A stretch of DNA of 64,000 bases from Amycolatopsis japonica (GCF_000732925.1 NZ_CP008953.1:4216001-4280000), one strand, 5' to 3'; positions 1 to 8,321 are shown, counted from the first letter of the stretch. Translations and numbers: made by a program. The notes: generated by a model from the letters alone, not told the origin.

Positions 1-857
1 CGGTCGATGTTGACGTCCGCCATCCGTTCGTAACGGGACTTCTCCAGCCGCCACTCCTCGTATTCGCGGACCCATCGGGCCCGCGCGGCCTCCTTCGCCG
101 CGAGATAGCCCGAGTACCCGTCGCCGTGCCGCTGCACGGAACGGCGGTCGGCGTCGACCTCGAGGATCGTCGTGGTGACACGGCTGAGGAACGTCCGGTC
201 GTGCGTGATCGCGACGATCCGGCCGCGATGCCCACGGAGATGGTTCTCCAGCCAGGCGACGGCGTCGTCGTCGAGATCGTTGGTCGGCTCGTCCAGCAAC
301 AGCAGTTCGGGCGACGCGGCCAGCGTGGCCGCGAGCGCCAGCCGGGACCGCTGACCACCGGACAGGCTGCCCAGCGCGCGGTCGCGATCGAGGCCCGGCT
401 GTCCGAGCCCGTGCAGGGCGACCTCCACTCTGGCATCGGCCTCGTAACCGCCACGGGCTTCGTACGCGGTCATGAGGTCGCCATACGCGGCCAGGTCTTC
501 GGCGGTTTCGAGCGACCTTTCCGCCGTCCGCAGCCGGGATTCGAGCTCCCGGATGTCGGCCAGCGCGAGGTCGATCGCGTCGCCGACCGTGGCGGTGTCG
601 GGCAGATCCAGCGTCTGCGGGAGATAGCCGACGCCGCCGGGCGCGGTGACGGTCACGGTGCCGTTGTCCGCCCGGTCGCGGCCGGCGATCAGCCTGAGCA
701 GGGTGGACTTGCCCGAGCCGTTGTCGCCGATGACGCCCGCCTTCTCCCCCGGTTTGGCGGTGAAGGAGATCTGGTCGAGCACGACGTGGTCGTCGAAGCG
801 TTTGGTGACACCGGAGAGCACGAGTTGTGTTCCGGGATTTCGATGCGGGGTACGCAC
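1..857 (-). CDS. ABC-F family ATPase (partial, runs off left edge)
   Basis: About 285 N-terminal residues are visible and the rest lies beyond base 1. The first nucleotide-binding domain has Walker A GDNGSGKS, the ABC signature LSGGQRSR and Walker B LLLLDEPTNDLD followed by ITHDRTFL. The domain leads directly into the linker typical of ABC-F, and no membrane segment is seen. ABC-F proteins act on the ribosome; many actinomycete members protect it from antibiotics and others are translation factors, and the sequence does not say which this is. The GTG start at 857 is chosen because AGGAGG lies at 866-871, 8 nt upstream. The leader carries a small ORF and a helix touching that Shine-Dalgarno, which favours an inducible resistance role (inference). 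Confidence 0.9.
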   Translation of the reverse strand, partial: MRTPHRNPGTQLVLSGVTKRFDDHVVLDQISFTAKPGEKAGVIGDNGSGKSTLLRLIAGRDRADNGTVTVTAPGGVGYLPQTLDLPDTATVGDAIDLALADIRELESRLRTAERSLETAEDLAAYGDLMTAYEARGGYEADARVEVALHGLGQPGLDRDRALGSLSGGQRSRLALAATLAASPELLLLDEPTNDLDDDAVAWLENHLRGHRGRIVAITHDRTFLSRVTTTILEVDADRRSVQRHGDGYSGYLAAKEAARARWVREYEEWRLEKSRYERMADVNID

Positions 858-865
858 AGGGGCGT

Positions 866-960
866 CCTCCTGATTCTCGCGGGGAAGAAGAGCAGACGAG
901 GAAGGACGCGACCCGGCGGAGCGAAGGCTCTACGCCAGGGCCGCGTCGAAGGCGAGAATC
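866..960 (-). promoter_or_regulatory. Putative attenuator helix beside the ABC-F ribosome binding site
   Basis: In gene sense, GATTCTCGC (960-952) is perfectly complementary to GCGAGAATC (880-872), and the second arm directly abuts the AGGAGG (871-866). The first arm begins inside the stop codon of the seven-residue leader ORF. A second strong hairpin, GACGCGGCCC with GGGTCGCGTC (947-938 with 914-905), lies in the loop. The layout fits translational attenuation: a ribosome held at the leader ORF would cover the first arm and leave the Shine-Dalgarno free. The complementarity is seen directly; the mechanism is inferred. Confidence 0.55.
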
Positions 961-982
961 ACAGAGTGAAGAAAATCCCCAT
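959..982 (-). CDS. Seven-codon leader ORF (MGIFFTL)
   Basis: ATG at 982 reads MGIFFTL and stops with TGA at 959-961. It lies in the leader of the ABC-F gene. A TACCGT -10 element ends 7 nt upstream of the ATG, so the message would begin at or next to the ATG and the peptide would be translated from a leaderless start. Its stop codon overlaps the first arm of the helix facing the ABC-F ribosome binding site. Short hydrophobic leader peptides are common in ribosome-targeting resistance genes. There is no direct evidence of translation. Confidence 0.5.
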   Translation of the reverse strand: MGIFFTL

Positions 983-989
983 GCCGAAG

Positions 990-1017
990 ACGGTAGCGGG
1001 AGAACGCGGACGGGCAA
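990..1017 (-). promoter_or_regulatory. Promoter of the ABC-F transcript
   Basis: On the minus strand TTGCCC (1017-1012) and TACCGT (995-990) are separated by 16 bp. This is a plausible housekeeping-sigma promoter. Transcription would start near 983, giving a leader of about 125 nt before the ABC-F start codon. Confidence 0.45.
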
Positions 1018-1129
1018 AACGAATAAAAGGTTGTGTACGGGTTCACAGAGTGTTCTGTGTCCCCATACCGCGACAGCGGCGCCCCGGTGAACGAGAATCG
1101 AGGATGGAGGTATTTCGCGGTCTGAGGGA

Positions 1130-1738
1130 ATGGGGTTCCTCGTGCACGGGTCCAGTGGTCCGATCGCCCGCTTCCGGCGACGGCTCTTCCCTGGTCACAA
1201 TTCGCTGGCTCGTGGCTCCGACCGGTTCGAAGCCCTTCTTCTCAAGCTCGTGATCCTCGCGGCGCTGCTCGCCATCCCGGTCGCGGCCGCCGTCGGCTCG
1301 GCCAACCACGGCAGGCAGGTCGCCGCGGCCGCCGCAGACTCGACCGGACGCACGCCCGCCACCGCGTACCTGCTGAAGGCGGCGCCCGTCCGCATCGTCG
1401 ACAGCGAGAGCGTCGGAACCGACACCTCCACCACCGAGGCGACCTGGACCGACTCGCGCGGCGCCCGGCACACCGGCGGCGTCCTCGCGGCGCCGGGCAG
1501 CCCCGCCGGATCGGCCATGCCGATCTGGATCGACGCCCGCGGTGAACTCACCACCGCCCCGAGGACCGCGTCGACTGCCGTGTTCGATTCCGTGCTCGTC
1601 GGCCTGTGGCTCTGGTTCGCGGTGGTCGCCGGGCTGGTCCTGGTGCAGCGGGTCGTCCGGCTGGTGCTCGACCGGCAGCGGGCCGCGGCCTGGGAGCGCG
1701 CTTGGGCGGTCTACCCGCGTTCCGGTTCCTGGCCCTAA
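1130..1738 (+). CDS. Rv1733c-like two-helix membrane protein
   Basis: A 202-residue protein with a basic cytoplasmic N-terminus, a first membrane segment at about residues 35-55 (LLLKLVILAALLAIPVAAAV), an extracytoplasmic domain of about 95 residues, and a second membrane segment at about 148-175 followed by a basic tail. The arrangement and the TWTDSRGARHTGGV region match the actinobacterial Rv1733c family, whose function is not established. The ATG at 1130 follows TGAGGGA closely; the in-frame GTG at 1142 is an alternative start. It is divergent from the ABC-F gene across a 272-nt leader and promoter region. Confidence 0.7.
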   Translation: MGFLVHGSSGPIARFRRRLFPGHNSLARGSDRFEALLLKLVILAALLAIPVAAAVGSANHGRQVAAAAADSTGRTPATAYLLKAAPVRIVDSESVGTDTSTTEATWTDSRGARHTGGVLAAPGSPAGSAMPIWIDARGELTTAPRTASTAVFDSVLVGLWLWFAVVAGLVLVQRVVRLVLDRQRAAAWERAWAVYPRSGSWP

Positions 1739-1780
1739 TCCCGGCGGCGAGGGCAAAGAGCCTCGGCTAGGGTGCCCCGC

Positions 1781-2608
1781 ATGCGCATCATGATCTCGGC
1801 GGACATGGAGGGCGCCACCGGCGTCACCTGGACCGACGACGTCATCCCCGGCACCGAGCAGTGGCAACGATTCCGCCGCCTGTTCACCGGCGACGTCAAC
1901 GCCACCATCGCGGGCCTGTTCGACTCCGGCGCCACCGACGTGCTGGTCAACGAGGCGCATTCCTCGCAACGGAACCTGCTGCTCGAAGACCTCGACGGCC
2001 GGGCGCGCATGCTCACCGGCAGGCACAAGCCGCTCTCGATGATGCAGGGGATCGACAGCGGCGTGGACGGCGTCGTCTTCCTCGGCTACCACGCCGGCGC
2101 GGGTTTCGACGGCGTCCTGTCCCACACGTACCTGGAGAATCAGATCACCGGCGTGTGGCTCGACGACGTCCCCGCCAGCGAAGGCAGGCTCAACGCGGCG
2201 ATGGCCGCCGAGTACGGCGTCCCGGTGCTGGTCGTTTCCGGTGACGACAAGGCCTGCGACGACGCCCAAGACTACGCGCCCGAAGCCGAACTGGTCACGG
2301 TGAAGGAGTGCGTCAGCCGCTACGCCGCGATCTGCCTGCCGCCCGCCAGGACGGCCGAACTGCTGTCGTCGGCGGCGGCGGACTCGATGAACCGAGCGGG
2401 CCGGGTCGAGCGGTACACCACACCGCACCGGATCGAGGTCGAGTTCGACGCGAGCCATCTCGCGCAGGCCGCGGCGGTGATCCCGACGGTGGAACAGATC
2501 GGTGTGCGGCGGGTCGGCTTCGACGCGCCGGACATGACCGAAGCGATGAAGGCGTTCAAGATCGTCACGGCGATCGCGGCCGGGGCGGTGCAGGGTATCT
2601 ATGGCTGA
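1781..2608 (+). CDS. M55 family D-aminopeptidase (DppA-like)
   Basis: A 275-residue protein with the M55 zinc-peptidase motifs: SADMEG near the N-terminus, NEAHSS near residue 65, and GYHAGAG near residue 105. Family members form ring-shaped decamers that release N-terminal D-amino acids from peptides and so may recycle wall peptides. A TAGGGT -10 element (1768-1773) lies 7 nt before ATG 1781, indicating a leaderless start; the upstream in-frame GTG at 1772 overlaps that element. The stop overlaps the start of the next peptidase gene by 8 nt, so the two form an operon. Confidence 0.85.
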   Translation: MRIMISADMEGATGVTWTDDVIPGTEQWQRFRRLFTGDVNATIAGLFDSGATDVLVNEAHSSQRNLLLEDLDGRARMLTGRHKPLSMMQGIDSGVDGVVFLGYHAGAGFDGVLSHTYLENQITGVWLDDVPASEGRLNAAMAAEYGVPVLVVSGDDKACDDAQDYAPEAELVTVKECVSRYAAICLPPARTAELLSSAAADSMNRAGRVERYTTPHRIEVEFDASHLAQAAAVIPTVEQIGVRRVGFDAPDMTEAMKAFKIVTAIAAGAVQGIYG

Positions 2609-3896
2609 ACTCGATGTGGTCGAGGTTTGTTCGCGGTTGATCCGGTTCGACACCACGAACCGGGGCAACGGGGACTCCGAGGGCGAGCGCGAGGCCGCCG
2701 AGTACGTGGCATCGCTGCTGTCGGGGCTCGGGATCGACTCGAAGATCATCGAGTCCGCGCCCCGCCGCGCGAACGTGATCGCCCGGGTTCCGGGCACCGA
2801 TCCGAGCCTGCCCGCGCTTCTCGTGCAAGGGCATCTCGACGTCGTCCCGGCGGACGCCGCCGACTGGTCGGTGGACCCGTTCTCCGGCGAGATCCGCGAC
2901 GGGTTCCTCTGGGGCCGCGGTGCCGTCGACATGAAGGACTTCTGCGCGATGGTGCTCGCCGCCCTCGCCACCGGCGTCCGGCCGCGGCGGGACATCGTCC
3001 TGGCGTTCGTGGCCGACGAGGAGGACAAGGGCGAGTACGGCGCGCACTGGCTCGCCGCGGCGCACCGGGACCTGTTCGACGGCTGCGCGGCCGCGATCAG
3101 CGAGTCGGGCGCGTACACCTACCACGTCCCCGCCGCCGACGGCCGGATCGTGCGGCTCTATCCGGTGGCGACGGCCGAGCGCGGCACCGCGCACCTGCGT
3201 TTGACGGCCAAGGGCCGCGCGGGGCACGGCTCGCGGCCCAACGACGAGAACGCGGTCACCCGGCTGGTCACGGCGCTCGGCAAGATCGCCGCGCACCGCT
3301 GGCCGGTGCAGCTGACCCCGACCGTCCAGGCCTTCCTCGAACGCACCGGGGAAGCGCTCGGCGTCCCGGTCGATCTGTCCGATGTGGACGGAACGATCGC
3401 GCGGCTCGGGCCCGCCGGGGCGCTGGTGGTGCCGACGGTCCGCAACAGCACGACGCCGACCATGCTCGACGCCGGCTACAAGGTGAACGTGATCCCGACT
3501 TCGGCCGAGGCACAGGTGGACGTCCGCGTCCTCCCCGGCGCCGAACCGGAGCTGCTCGCCGAGATCGACGCGATGCTCGGCGAAGGCGTCACCCGCGAGT
3601 TCGTCGCGCACCAGCCGCCGGTCCAGGCTCCGGTGGATTCGCCGTGGTTCGACGTGATGGCCGACGCTTTGCGTTCGGAGGACCCCGAAGCCGTCGTCGT
3701 CCCGTACTGCATGGGCGGCGGAACGGACGCGAAGGCGTTCAGTCCTCTCGGGATCGACTGCTACGGCTTCGCGCCTCTGCTGTTGCCGGAAGGCTTCCCG
3801 TACCGGGCGATGGCGCACGGCGTGGACGAGCGGGTCCCGGTGGAAGGACTGCGGTTCGGCACGCGGGTGCTGCGCCATTTCCTGGAGAACTGCTGA
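2601..3896 (+). CDS. M20 family metallopeptidase
   Basis: A 431-residue M20/M25/M40 peptidase. The metal site is visible as GHLDVV (His78, Asp80), GAVDMKD (Asp110), ADEEDKGEYG (Glu140/Glu141) and the C-terminal AHGVDERV histidine. The dimerisation (lid) domain lies at about residues 190-310. Such enzymes hydrolyse dipeptides or N-acyl amino acids in the cytoplasm; the substrate cannot be told from sequence. Translational coupling to the M55 D-aminopeptidase (8-nt overlap) suggests sequential breakdown of short peptides. It is followed by a long palindrome at 3979-4041. Confidence 0.88.
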   Translation: MAELDVVEVCSRLIRFDTTNRGNGDSEGEREAAEYVASLLSGLGIDSKIIESAPRRANVIARVPGTDPSLPALLVQGHLDVVPADAADWSVDPFSGEIRDGFLWGRGAVDMKDFCAMVLAALATGVRPRRDIVLAFVADEEDKGEYGAHWLAAAHRDLFDGCAAAISESGAYTYHVPAADGRIVRLYPVATAERGTAHLRLTAKGRAGHGSRPNDENAVTRLVTALGKIAAHRWPVQLTPTVQAFLERTGEALGVPVDLSDVDGTIARLGPAGALVVPTVRNSTTPTMLDAGYKVNVIPTSAEAQVDVRVLPGAEPELLAEIDAMLGEGVTREFVAHQPPVQAPVDSPWFDVMADALRSEDPEAVVVPYCMGGGTDAKAFSPLGIDCYGFAPLLLPEGFPYRAMAHGVDERVPVEGLRFGTRVLRHFLENC

Positions 3897-3942
3897 GCCA
3901 CAGCTCGGTACCTGGCCGCTTTGGTCGCCGGTCCGTGAAGAC

Positions 3943-4041
3943 CAGCAGTCACAGCAGCCGCGCGTGTAGGGCCCCTTCCCAAGTACATGAAGGCCCCCTT
4001 CCTTGCGCTAGACGCAAGGAAGGGGGCCTTCATGTACTTGG
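3943..4041. repeat. Composite palindromic repeat, copy 1 (flank A + hairpin H)
   Basis: Bases 3979-4007 and 4013-4041 form a perfect 29-bp stem with the 5-nt loop CTAGA. The stem contains TACATGAAGGCCCCCTTCCT. Upstream, 3943-3980 is nearly identical to 17106-17142 (flank A), next to the second copy. The hairpin lies between two genes that both point right, and no U-run follows either arm. It may terminate transcription or stabilise the upstream mRNA. Confidence 0.9.
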
Positions 4042-4099
4042 CCCGACCCGCCGAAGCCTTTTCATGCGAATTTCATGAACGCCGCTTAGCGTCGCCACC

Positions 4100-4480
4100 G
4101 TGACGACGCTGGCACCGACAACGCCGACAGCGCCGTCCACGTCATCCGCGCCGGGCCTCGAACCCGCCGCGATCGACCGCGTGTTCCAGGTCTACATGAA
4201 CGGGCTGGCCAATCACGACATGACCGCCTTGCGCAGCGGGACCTGCCCGCGCCTGCGGTCGACGCTGCTCGGCTTCGAACTCCACGGGCATTACGTCCAG
4301 CGCTGGGAGATGCTGCCGTACTCCGTCCCGTCAGGGCAGGAGTTCGTGACGGTCCAGGCCAAGATCACCCAGCGGAACGCGCGCACCGGCAAACTCGCGG
4401 GCGACATCGTCTATTCCTGGTACGTCGAGCGGAACGAGGACACGAACTACTACGTTTGCGGGTGGCTCGATTACGAATGA
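4100..4480 (+). CDS. Hypothetical protein, NTF2-like fold suspected
   Basis: A 126-residue protein with a Thr/Ser/Pro/Ala-rich N-terminus (about 20 residues) and a compact domain containing two cysteines (GTCP near residue 51, YVCGW near the end). The pattern AIDRVFQVYMNGLANHD resembles the small NTF2-like or DUF4878-like domains common in actinomycete envelope proteins. No clear signal peptide is present, so location is unknown. The GTG start is supported by a TAGCGT -10 element (4087-4092) ending 7 nt upstream, i.e. a leaderless message. Function is not recognised. Confidence 0.65.
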   Translation: MTTLAPTTPTAPSTSSAPGLEPAAIDRVFQVYMNGLANHDMTALRSGTCPRLRSTLLGFELHGHYVQRWEMLPYSVPSGQEFVTVQAKITQRNARTGKLAGDIVYSWYVERNEDTNYYVCGWLDYE

Positions 4481-4496
4481 CCACAGGAGGCCGCCG

Positions 4497-5123
4497 ATGA
4501 ACACGGTCGCGCGACTCGCCAGGGACGAGCGGGCGGACTTCGCCGCGTTCCTCCGGACTCTGTCCCCGCGACACTGGGACGCACCGACCTTGTGTTCGGA
4601 GTGGACGGTCCGCGAGGTGGTCGCCCACGTCGTCGACTACGACGCCCAGCGCTTCCGCGATCTCGTCGGCCAAGCAGTCCGCGGCGGGTTGCGGCTGAAC
4701 CGGATGAACGCGCTCGGTGTCGCGCGAAAGCCGGACAGGACACCGGAAGAGCTGATCGCGAGGATCGAGCAACATCTCGAACCGCGCGGCCTGACCTCGG
4801 CGTTCGGCGGACGGGTGGCGCTGCTCGACGGGTTGCTCCATCACCAGGACATCCGGCGTCCCTTGGGGTTCCCTCGCGAAGTGCCGCCGGAGAGGTTGCG
4901 TCACGCGCTGGCTTTCGCCCGCTACGCGCCGCCGGTCAAGGCGGGCAAGCGCGCACGCGGACTCCGGCTCGTCGCCACGGACCTGGACTGGTCGGCCGGG
5001 TCCGGACCGGAAGTCCGCGGCCCCGGCGAGGCGGTCCTGCTGTCGATCGCCGGCCGGGACGTGGCGCTGGACGAACTCTCCGGTCCCGGAGCGGCGATTC
5101 TCGCGTCCAGAATGGACGGTTGA
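4497..5123 (+). CDS. Mycothiol-dependent-type maleylpyruvate isomerase/DinB-like protein (TIGR03083-like)
   Basis: A 208-residue protein with the DinB-like four-helix motif: an N-terminal WDAPTLCSEWTVREVVAHV segment (residues about 29-48) whose histidine belongs to the metal triad of this superfamily, and LLDGLLHHQDIRRP near residue 115. Relatives include mycothiol-dependent isomerases and many uncharacterised actinomycete proteins. The start is set by AGGAGG (4484-4489) 7 nt upstream. It lies 16 nt after the preceding ORF and is probably cotranscribed with it. Its stop is 16 nt from the convergent TetR gene. Confidence 0.75.
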   Translation: MNTVARLARDERADFAAFLRTLSPRHWDAPTLCSEWTVREVVAHVVDYDAQRFRDLVGQAVRGGLRLNRMNALGVARKPDRTPEELIARIEQHLEPRGLTSAFGGRVALLDGLLHHQDIRRPLGFPREVPPERLRHALAFARYAPPVKAGKRARGLRLVATDLDWSAGSGPEVRGPGEAVLLSIAGRDVALDELSGPGAAILASRMDG

Positions 5124-5139
5124 GCCCGCCCTCAGGGCA

Positions 5140-5742
5140 TCACAAAGCCTTGGCCAGCGCGCCGAAGGCCGTGTTCAACCGTTCGCAATGGGCGGCGGCG
5201 ACTTCGGTGAGATCGTCCCCGGCGAGGCGTCGCCGCGTCGTGGCCACGGCGACGGTGCGGTACGCGGCGACGATCAGCGCGGCGGCCAGCTCACTGTCGC
5301 CCGAGAACCGGGTGTCGCTTTCGAGCTCGTCGGCAACCTCGGCCTCGATCTCGTGCTCGAACTCGCGCAACCGCGAAACGAGCGCGCGCGACCCGGCGAC
5401 GGTGCGCGCGAGCGGCTCGCCCGCCTCGCTCAGCCCGGACAACGGATGCCGCTCTTCCGCGAGCGCGAGGGTCATCCGCCGGAACGCCTCGACGACACCC
5501 ACGCCGTCCGGCCGATCCCGGATCGTCGCCCGCGCGATACCGACGGCGTCGGGCAGCCGATCGAGCGCGAGATCCTCCTTGCGCTCGAAATGCGAAAACA
5601 CCGTCACCTTCGAAACGCCGGCGGCGGCGGCCACCTCGGCGACCGTGACGTCGTCGAAGCCACGCTCCACGAACAGCCCTGTCGCGACCTCGGCGATATG
5701 CGCCCGCGTCTTCGAACCGCCCCGATCTCCTCGCTTCGCCAT
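5140..5742 (-). CDS. TetR family transcriptional regulator
   Basis: A 200-residue protein with an N-terminal TetR helix-turn-helix (about residues 12-60: GFDDVTVAEVAAAAGVSKVTVF, of which GVSKVTVFSHF is the recognition part) and a variable ligand-binding domain. ATG 5742 has an AGCGTA (minus-strand TACGCT) -10 element 6 nt upstream, so translation is probably leaderless. The four-fold repeat at 5758-5807 lies just upstream of this -10 and in front of the divergent monooxygenase gene. The protein therefore probably represses both its own gene and the monooxygenase (inference from position). Confidence 0.9.
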   Translation of the reverse strand: MAKRGDRGGSKTRAHIAEVATGLFVERGFDDVTVAEVAAAAGVSKVTVFSHFERKEDLALDRLPDAVGIARATIRDRPDGVGVVEAFRRMTLALAEERHPLSGLSEAGEPLARTVAGSRALVSRLREFEHEIEAEVADELESDTRFSGDSELAAALIVAAYRTVAVATTRRRLAGDDLTEVAAAHCERLNTAFGALAKAL

Positions 5743-5757
5743 GTGACAAGCGTACCT

Positions 5758-5807
5758 TTACTCAGTAACCTTACCGAGTAACCTTACCGAGTAAGTTTAC
5801 CGAGTAA
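5758..5807. promoter_or_regulatory. Four tandem TetR-type operators
   Basis: Four 11-bp sites start at 5758, 5771, 5784 and 5797, an exact 13-bp spacing: TTACTCAGTAA once (a perfect palindrome), then TTACCGAGTAA three times. They occupy the whole gap between the tetR -10 and the monooxygenase ribosome binding site TTGGAG (5811-5816). The short near-palindromic site and its place between divergent genes fit a TetR operator array. Confidence 0.85.
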
Positions 5808-5821
5808 AGCTTGGAGTCATC

Positions 5822-7384
5822 ATGGAGCGGACCGACGTGATCGTGGTCGGAGCGGGGCCCACCGGCCTGTTCCTCGCGAGCGAGCTCGCCTTGCGAGGCG
5901 TGCGGACGACCGTGCTGGAGCGGCTCGCGGAACCGGATCCGACGATCAAATCCGGTTCGATCAACGTCGCCAGTGCCGAGATCCTCGACAGGCGCGGCCT
6001 GCTGCCCGCCGCGGAGGAAGTGCAGCGCCGTCGGCTGGCCGAGGCCAAGGGTTTCACCGGCGGCCGCTCGAACCGGACCGTGCGCGAACTGACCGACGCG
6101 GCGAGCCAGGCCTCCCGGCGGTTCCCCGTCCTCGGGCATTTCGCGGGGATCATGTTCCAGCACGACCTCGTCGACCAGGACGATCCGGTATTGGCCGCGC
6201 ATACGGCCGTGGCCAACGGGATCCTGGTGCCGCAGCACGATCTCGAACTGCTGCTCGGCGATCACTGCGCCCGGCTGGGCGTCGAAATCCGTCGCGGCGT
6301 CGAGGTGCGGGATCTACGGAGCGCCGGCGCCGGTCTCGACGACGATGCCGATGTGGTCGTCGAGACCAGCGCGGGCGACTTCGGGGCCGGATGGGTCGTG
6401 GCCGCCGACGGCGGCCGTAGCGTCGTCCGCAAGCGGCTCGGTGTCGACTTCGTGGGCACGGACCCGGAACTGGTGGGCTATCAGGCCATCGCCGATTTCG
6501 ACGACCCGAGCGAACTGCGCCGCGGGTGGAACTGGACGCCTCGCGGCATCTACACCTACGGCCCGGTGCCGGGGCGCATCCTCGTCGCCAGGTTCGCGCC
6601 CCAACCCGAGGACAAGAACGCTCCCGTGACCGTCGACGAGTTGCAGAGCGCGGTACGGGACGTCACCGGTGTCCCGGTCACGATCACGGGCCTGCGGGGG
6701 CGGGCGACGCGATGGTCGGACAACGCACGACAGGCGCGGGCCTACCGCCGCGGCCGGGTGCTCCTGGCAGGCGACGCCGCCCACGTGCACTCGCCGTTCA
6801 GCGCGCAGGGCCTGAACCTCGGCATCGGCGACGCGGTCAACCTCGGCTGGAAGCTCGCCGCGACAGTCCAGGGCCACGCCCCGGCGGGGCTGCTCGACAC
6901 CTACCACGACGAGCGGCACCCGATCGGCGCGTGGGTCCTGGACTGGACCCGGGCACAGGTCGCGCTCATGCGCGGCGACGAACGGACCGCCCGGCTGCGC
7001 GAGGTCGTCGGCGACGAACTCTTCGCGGTCCCCGGCGCGACCAACCGCATGATCGCGCTCTCCTCGGGGATCTTGCAGCGGTACGACGTGGCCGACGACG
7101 CCTCCGACCCGATCGGCTCGATCGCCGGGGACGTCGAACTCGGGTCGGGGACCAGGCTCGCCGACCACGCTCACGACGGCCGCTTCGTACTCGTGGACCG
7201 CTCGGCCGACGGGCGCTACTCCGACGCGGCCGCCGGAATGGACGACCGAGTCGCCTGCGTGGCGGATCCCGATGTGACACAGCCGAGTCTCTTCGTGCGC
7301 CCGGACGGGATCATCGCCTGGGCCGACGTGTCCGACCACGCGCGGAAGCTGCTCGACGTCGCGATCCAGCGGTGGCTCGGCTGA
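5822..7384 (+). CDS. FAD-dependent aromatic monooxygenase (PheA/TfdB type)
   Basis: A 520-residue group A flavoprotein hydroxylase. It shows the GAGPTG dinucleotide fold (residues 10-15), the conserved ADGGRSVVRK region near residue 195, the GDAAHVHSPFSAQGLN FAD/substrate motif near residue 317, and the C-terminal thioredoxin-like domain typical of the phenol hydroxylase, tetracycline or rifampicin monooxygenase group. It would hydroxylate an aromatic or polyketide-like compound using NAD(P)H and O2. The substrate is unknown, and it could be catabolic or detoxifying. Divergent from a TetR gene with a four-site operator between, so induction by its substrate is likely. Confidence 0.85.
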   Translation: MERTDVIVVGAGPTGLFLASELALRGVRTTVLERLAEPDPTIKSGSINVASAEILDRRGLLPAAEEVQRRRLAEAKGFTGGRSNRTVRELTDAASQASRRFPVLGHFAGIMFQHDLVDQDDPVLAAHTAVANGILVPQHDLELLLGDHCARLGVEIRRGVEVRDLRSAGAGLDDDADVVVETSAGDFGAGWVVAADGGRSVVRKRLGVDFVGTDPELVGYQAIADFDDPSELRRGWNWTPRGIYTYGPVPGRILVARFAPQPEDKNAPVTVDELQSAVRDVTGVPVTITGLRGRATRWSDNARQARAYRRGRVLLAGDAAHVHSPFSAQGLNLGIGDAVNLGWKLAATVQGHAPAGLLDTYHDERHPIGAWVLDWTRAQVALMRGDERTARLREVVGDELFAVPGATNRMIALSSGILQRYDVADDASDPIGSIAGDVELGSGTRLADHAHDGRFVLVDRSADGRYSDAAAGMDDRVACVADPDVTQPSLFVRPDGIIAWADVSDHARKLLDVAIQRWLG

Positions 7385-7385
7385 T

Positions 7386-8225
7386 TCAGAGGGCGGTGGA
7401 GCGGCTCAGCTCTTCCCAGGCGGCCAGCTCCGCCGCCCTCACCTCGTGCGTGGCGCGCAGCCCGTCGACAGCGTCGTCGCCGAGCGCGAGCCGGAGCGGA
7501 GCGTCGTCGCTGTCCAGCACCTTCAGGATCGCGGCGGCGGCCTTCGCCGGGTCGCCGGGCTGCGAACCGTCCATCCCTTCGACGAAATCCCGGATTTCGC
7601 CCGTGGATTCGCGATAGGCGTCGATCACCCGGGAGCGGTGCAGCCGGCTGCCGCCGAACTCGGTCCGGAACGCGCCGGGCTCCACGATCAGCACCTTCAC
7701 GCCGAACGGTGCGACTTCCGCGGCCAGGGACTCCGACATCGCCTCCAGCGCGAACTTCGCCGAGCAGTAAGCCCCGAACCCGGGCGGGCTCTGCTGACCG
7801 CCCATCGAGCTCATCTGCACGATCGCACCGCTTTCCTGCGCCCGAAGATGCGGCAAGACCGCCTTCGTCACCTCGACGGCGCCGAAGAACATCACGTCCA
7901 TCAGCGACCGCAGCTCGGCCATGGTCAGTTCCTCGACCGCGCCGACCGAACCATGGCCGGCGTTGTTGACCAGGACGTCGATCCGGCCGAACTCGGCGAG
8001 CGTCGCCTGCACGGCTGTCTCGACCTGCGCCGGGTCGGTGACGTCGAGCGCCGCGGTGCGCACCCGGCCCTGGCCGAGGGCTTCCAGTTCCGCCAGCGTC
8101 TCCGGACGGCGCGCCGTGGCCATCACGCGGTCACCCGCGTCGAGCGCGGCCAGCACGAGGTGCCTGCCGAACCCGGACGAGCAGCCGGTGATCAGCCAGA
8201 CGCGGCCGTCGGTTTCCTTCGTCAT
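7386..8225 (-). CDS. SDR family oxidoreductase
   Basis: A 279-residue classical short-chain dehydrogenase. The cofactor motif TGCSSGFG is at residues 13-20, NNAG near residue 89, a catalytic Ser in QMSSMGG near 140, and YCSAK near 155. The GCSSGFGR form and the roughly 280-residue length resemble SDR enzymes often annotated as oxidoreductases of unknown substrate. It is divergent from a LysR regulator 96 bp away, which probably controls it. Its stop lies 1 nt from the convergent monooxygenase stop. Confidence 0.87.
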   Translation of the reverse strand: MTKETDGRVWLITGCSSGFGRHLVLAALDAGDRVMATARRPETLAELEALGQGRVRTAALDVTDPAQVETAVQATLAEFGRIDVLVNNAGHGSVGAVEELTMAELRSLMDVMFFGAVEVTKAVLPHLRAQESGAIVQMSSMGGQQSPPGFGAYCSAKFALEAMSESLAAEVAPFGVKVLIVEPGAFRTEFGGSRLHRSRVIDAYRESTGEIRDFVEGMDGSQPGDPAKAAAAILKVLDSDDAPLRLALGDDAVDGLRATHEVRAAELAAWEELSRSTAL

Positions 8226-8321
8226 TCCTGTTTCCTCCAGTGAAGTTCCTTCGACCCATCCTGCGAAGGCCGCGCCTGGACCGCCAACACCGGTTCCCTG
8301 GTGCGGCTACAGTCAGAGCCT

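Noticed and set aside
1043..3118. A 691-residue minus-strand ORF
   Set aside because: It is the antisense shadow of the M55 and M20 peptidase genes: Arg/Gly/Asp-rich with no domain pattern, as expected from high-GC third-position bias.
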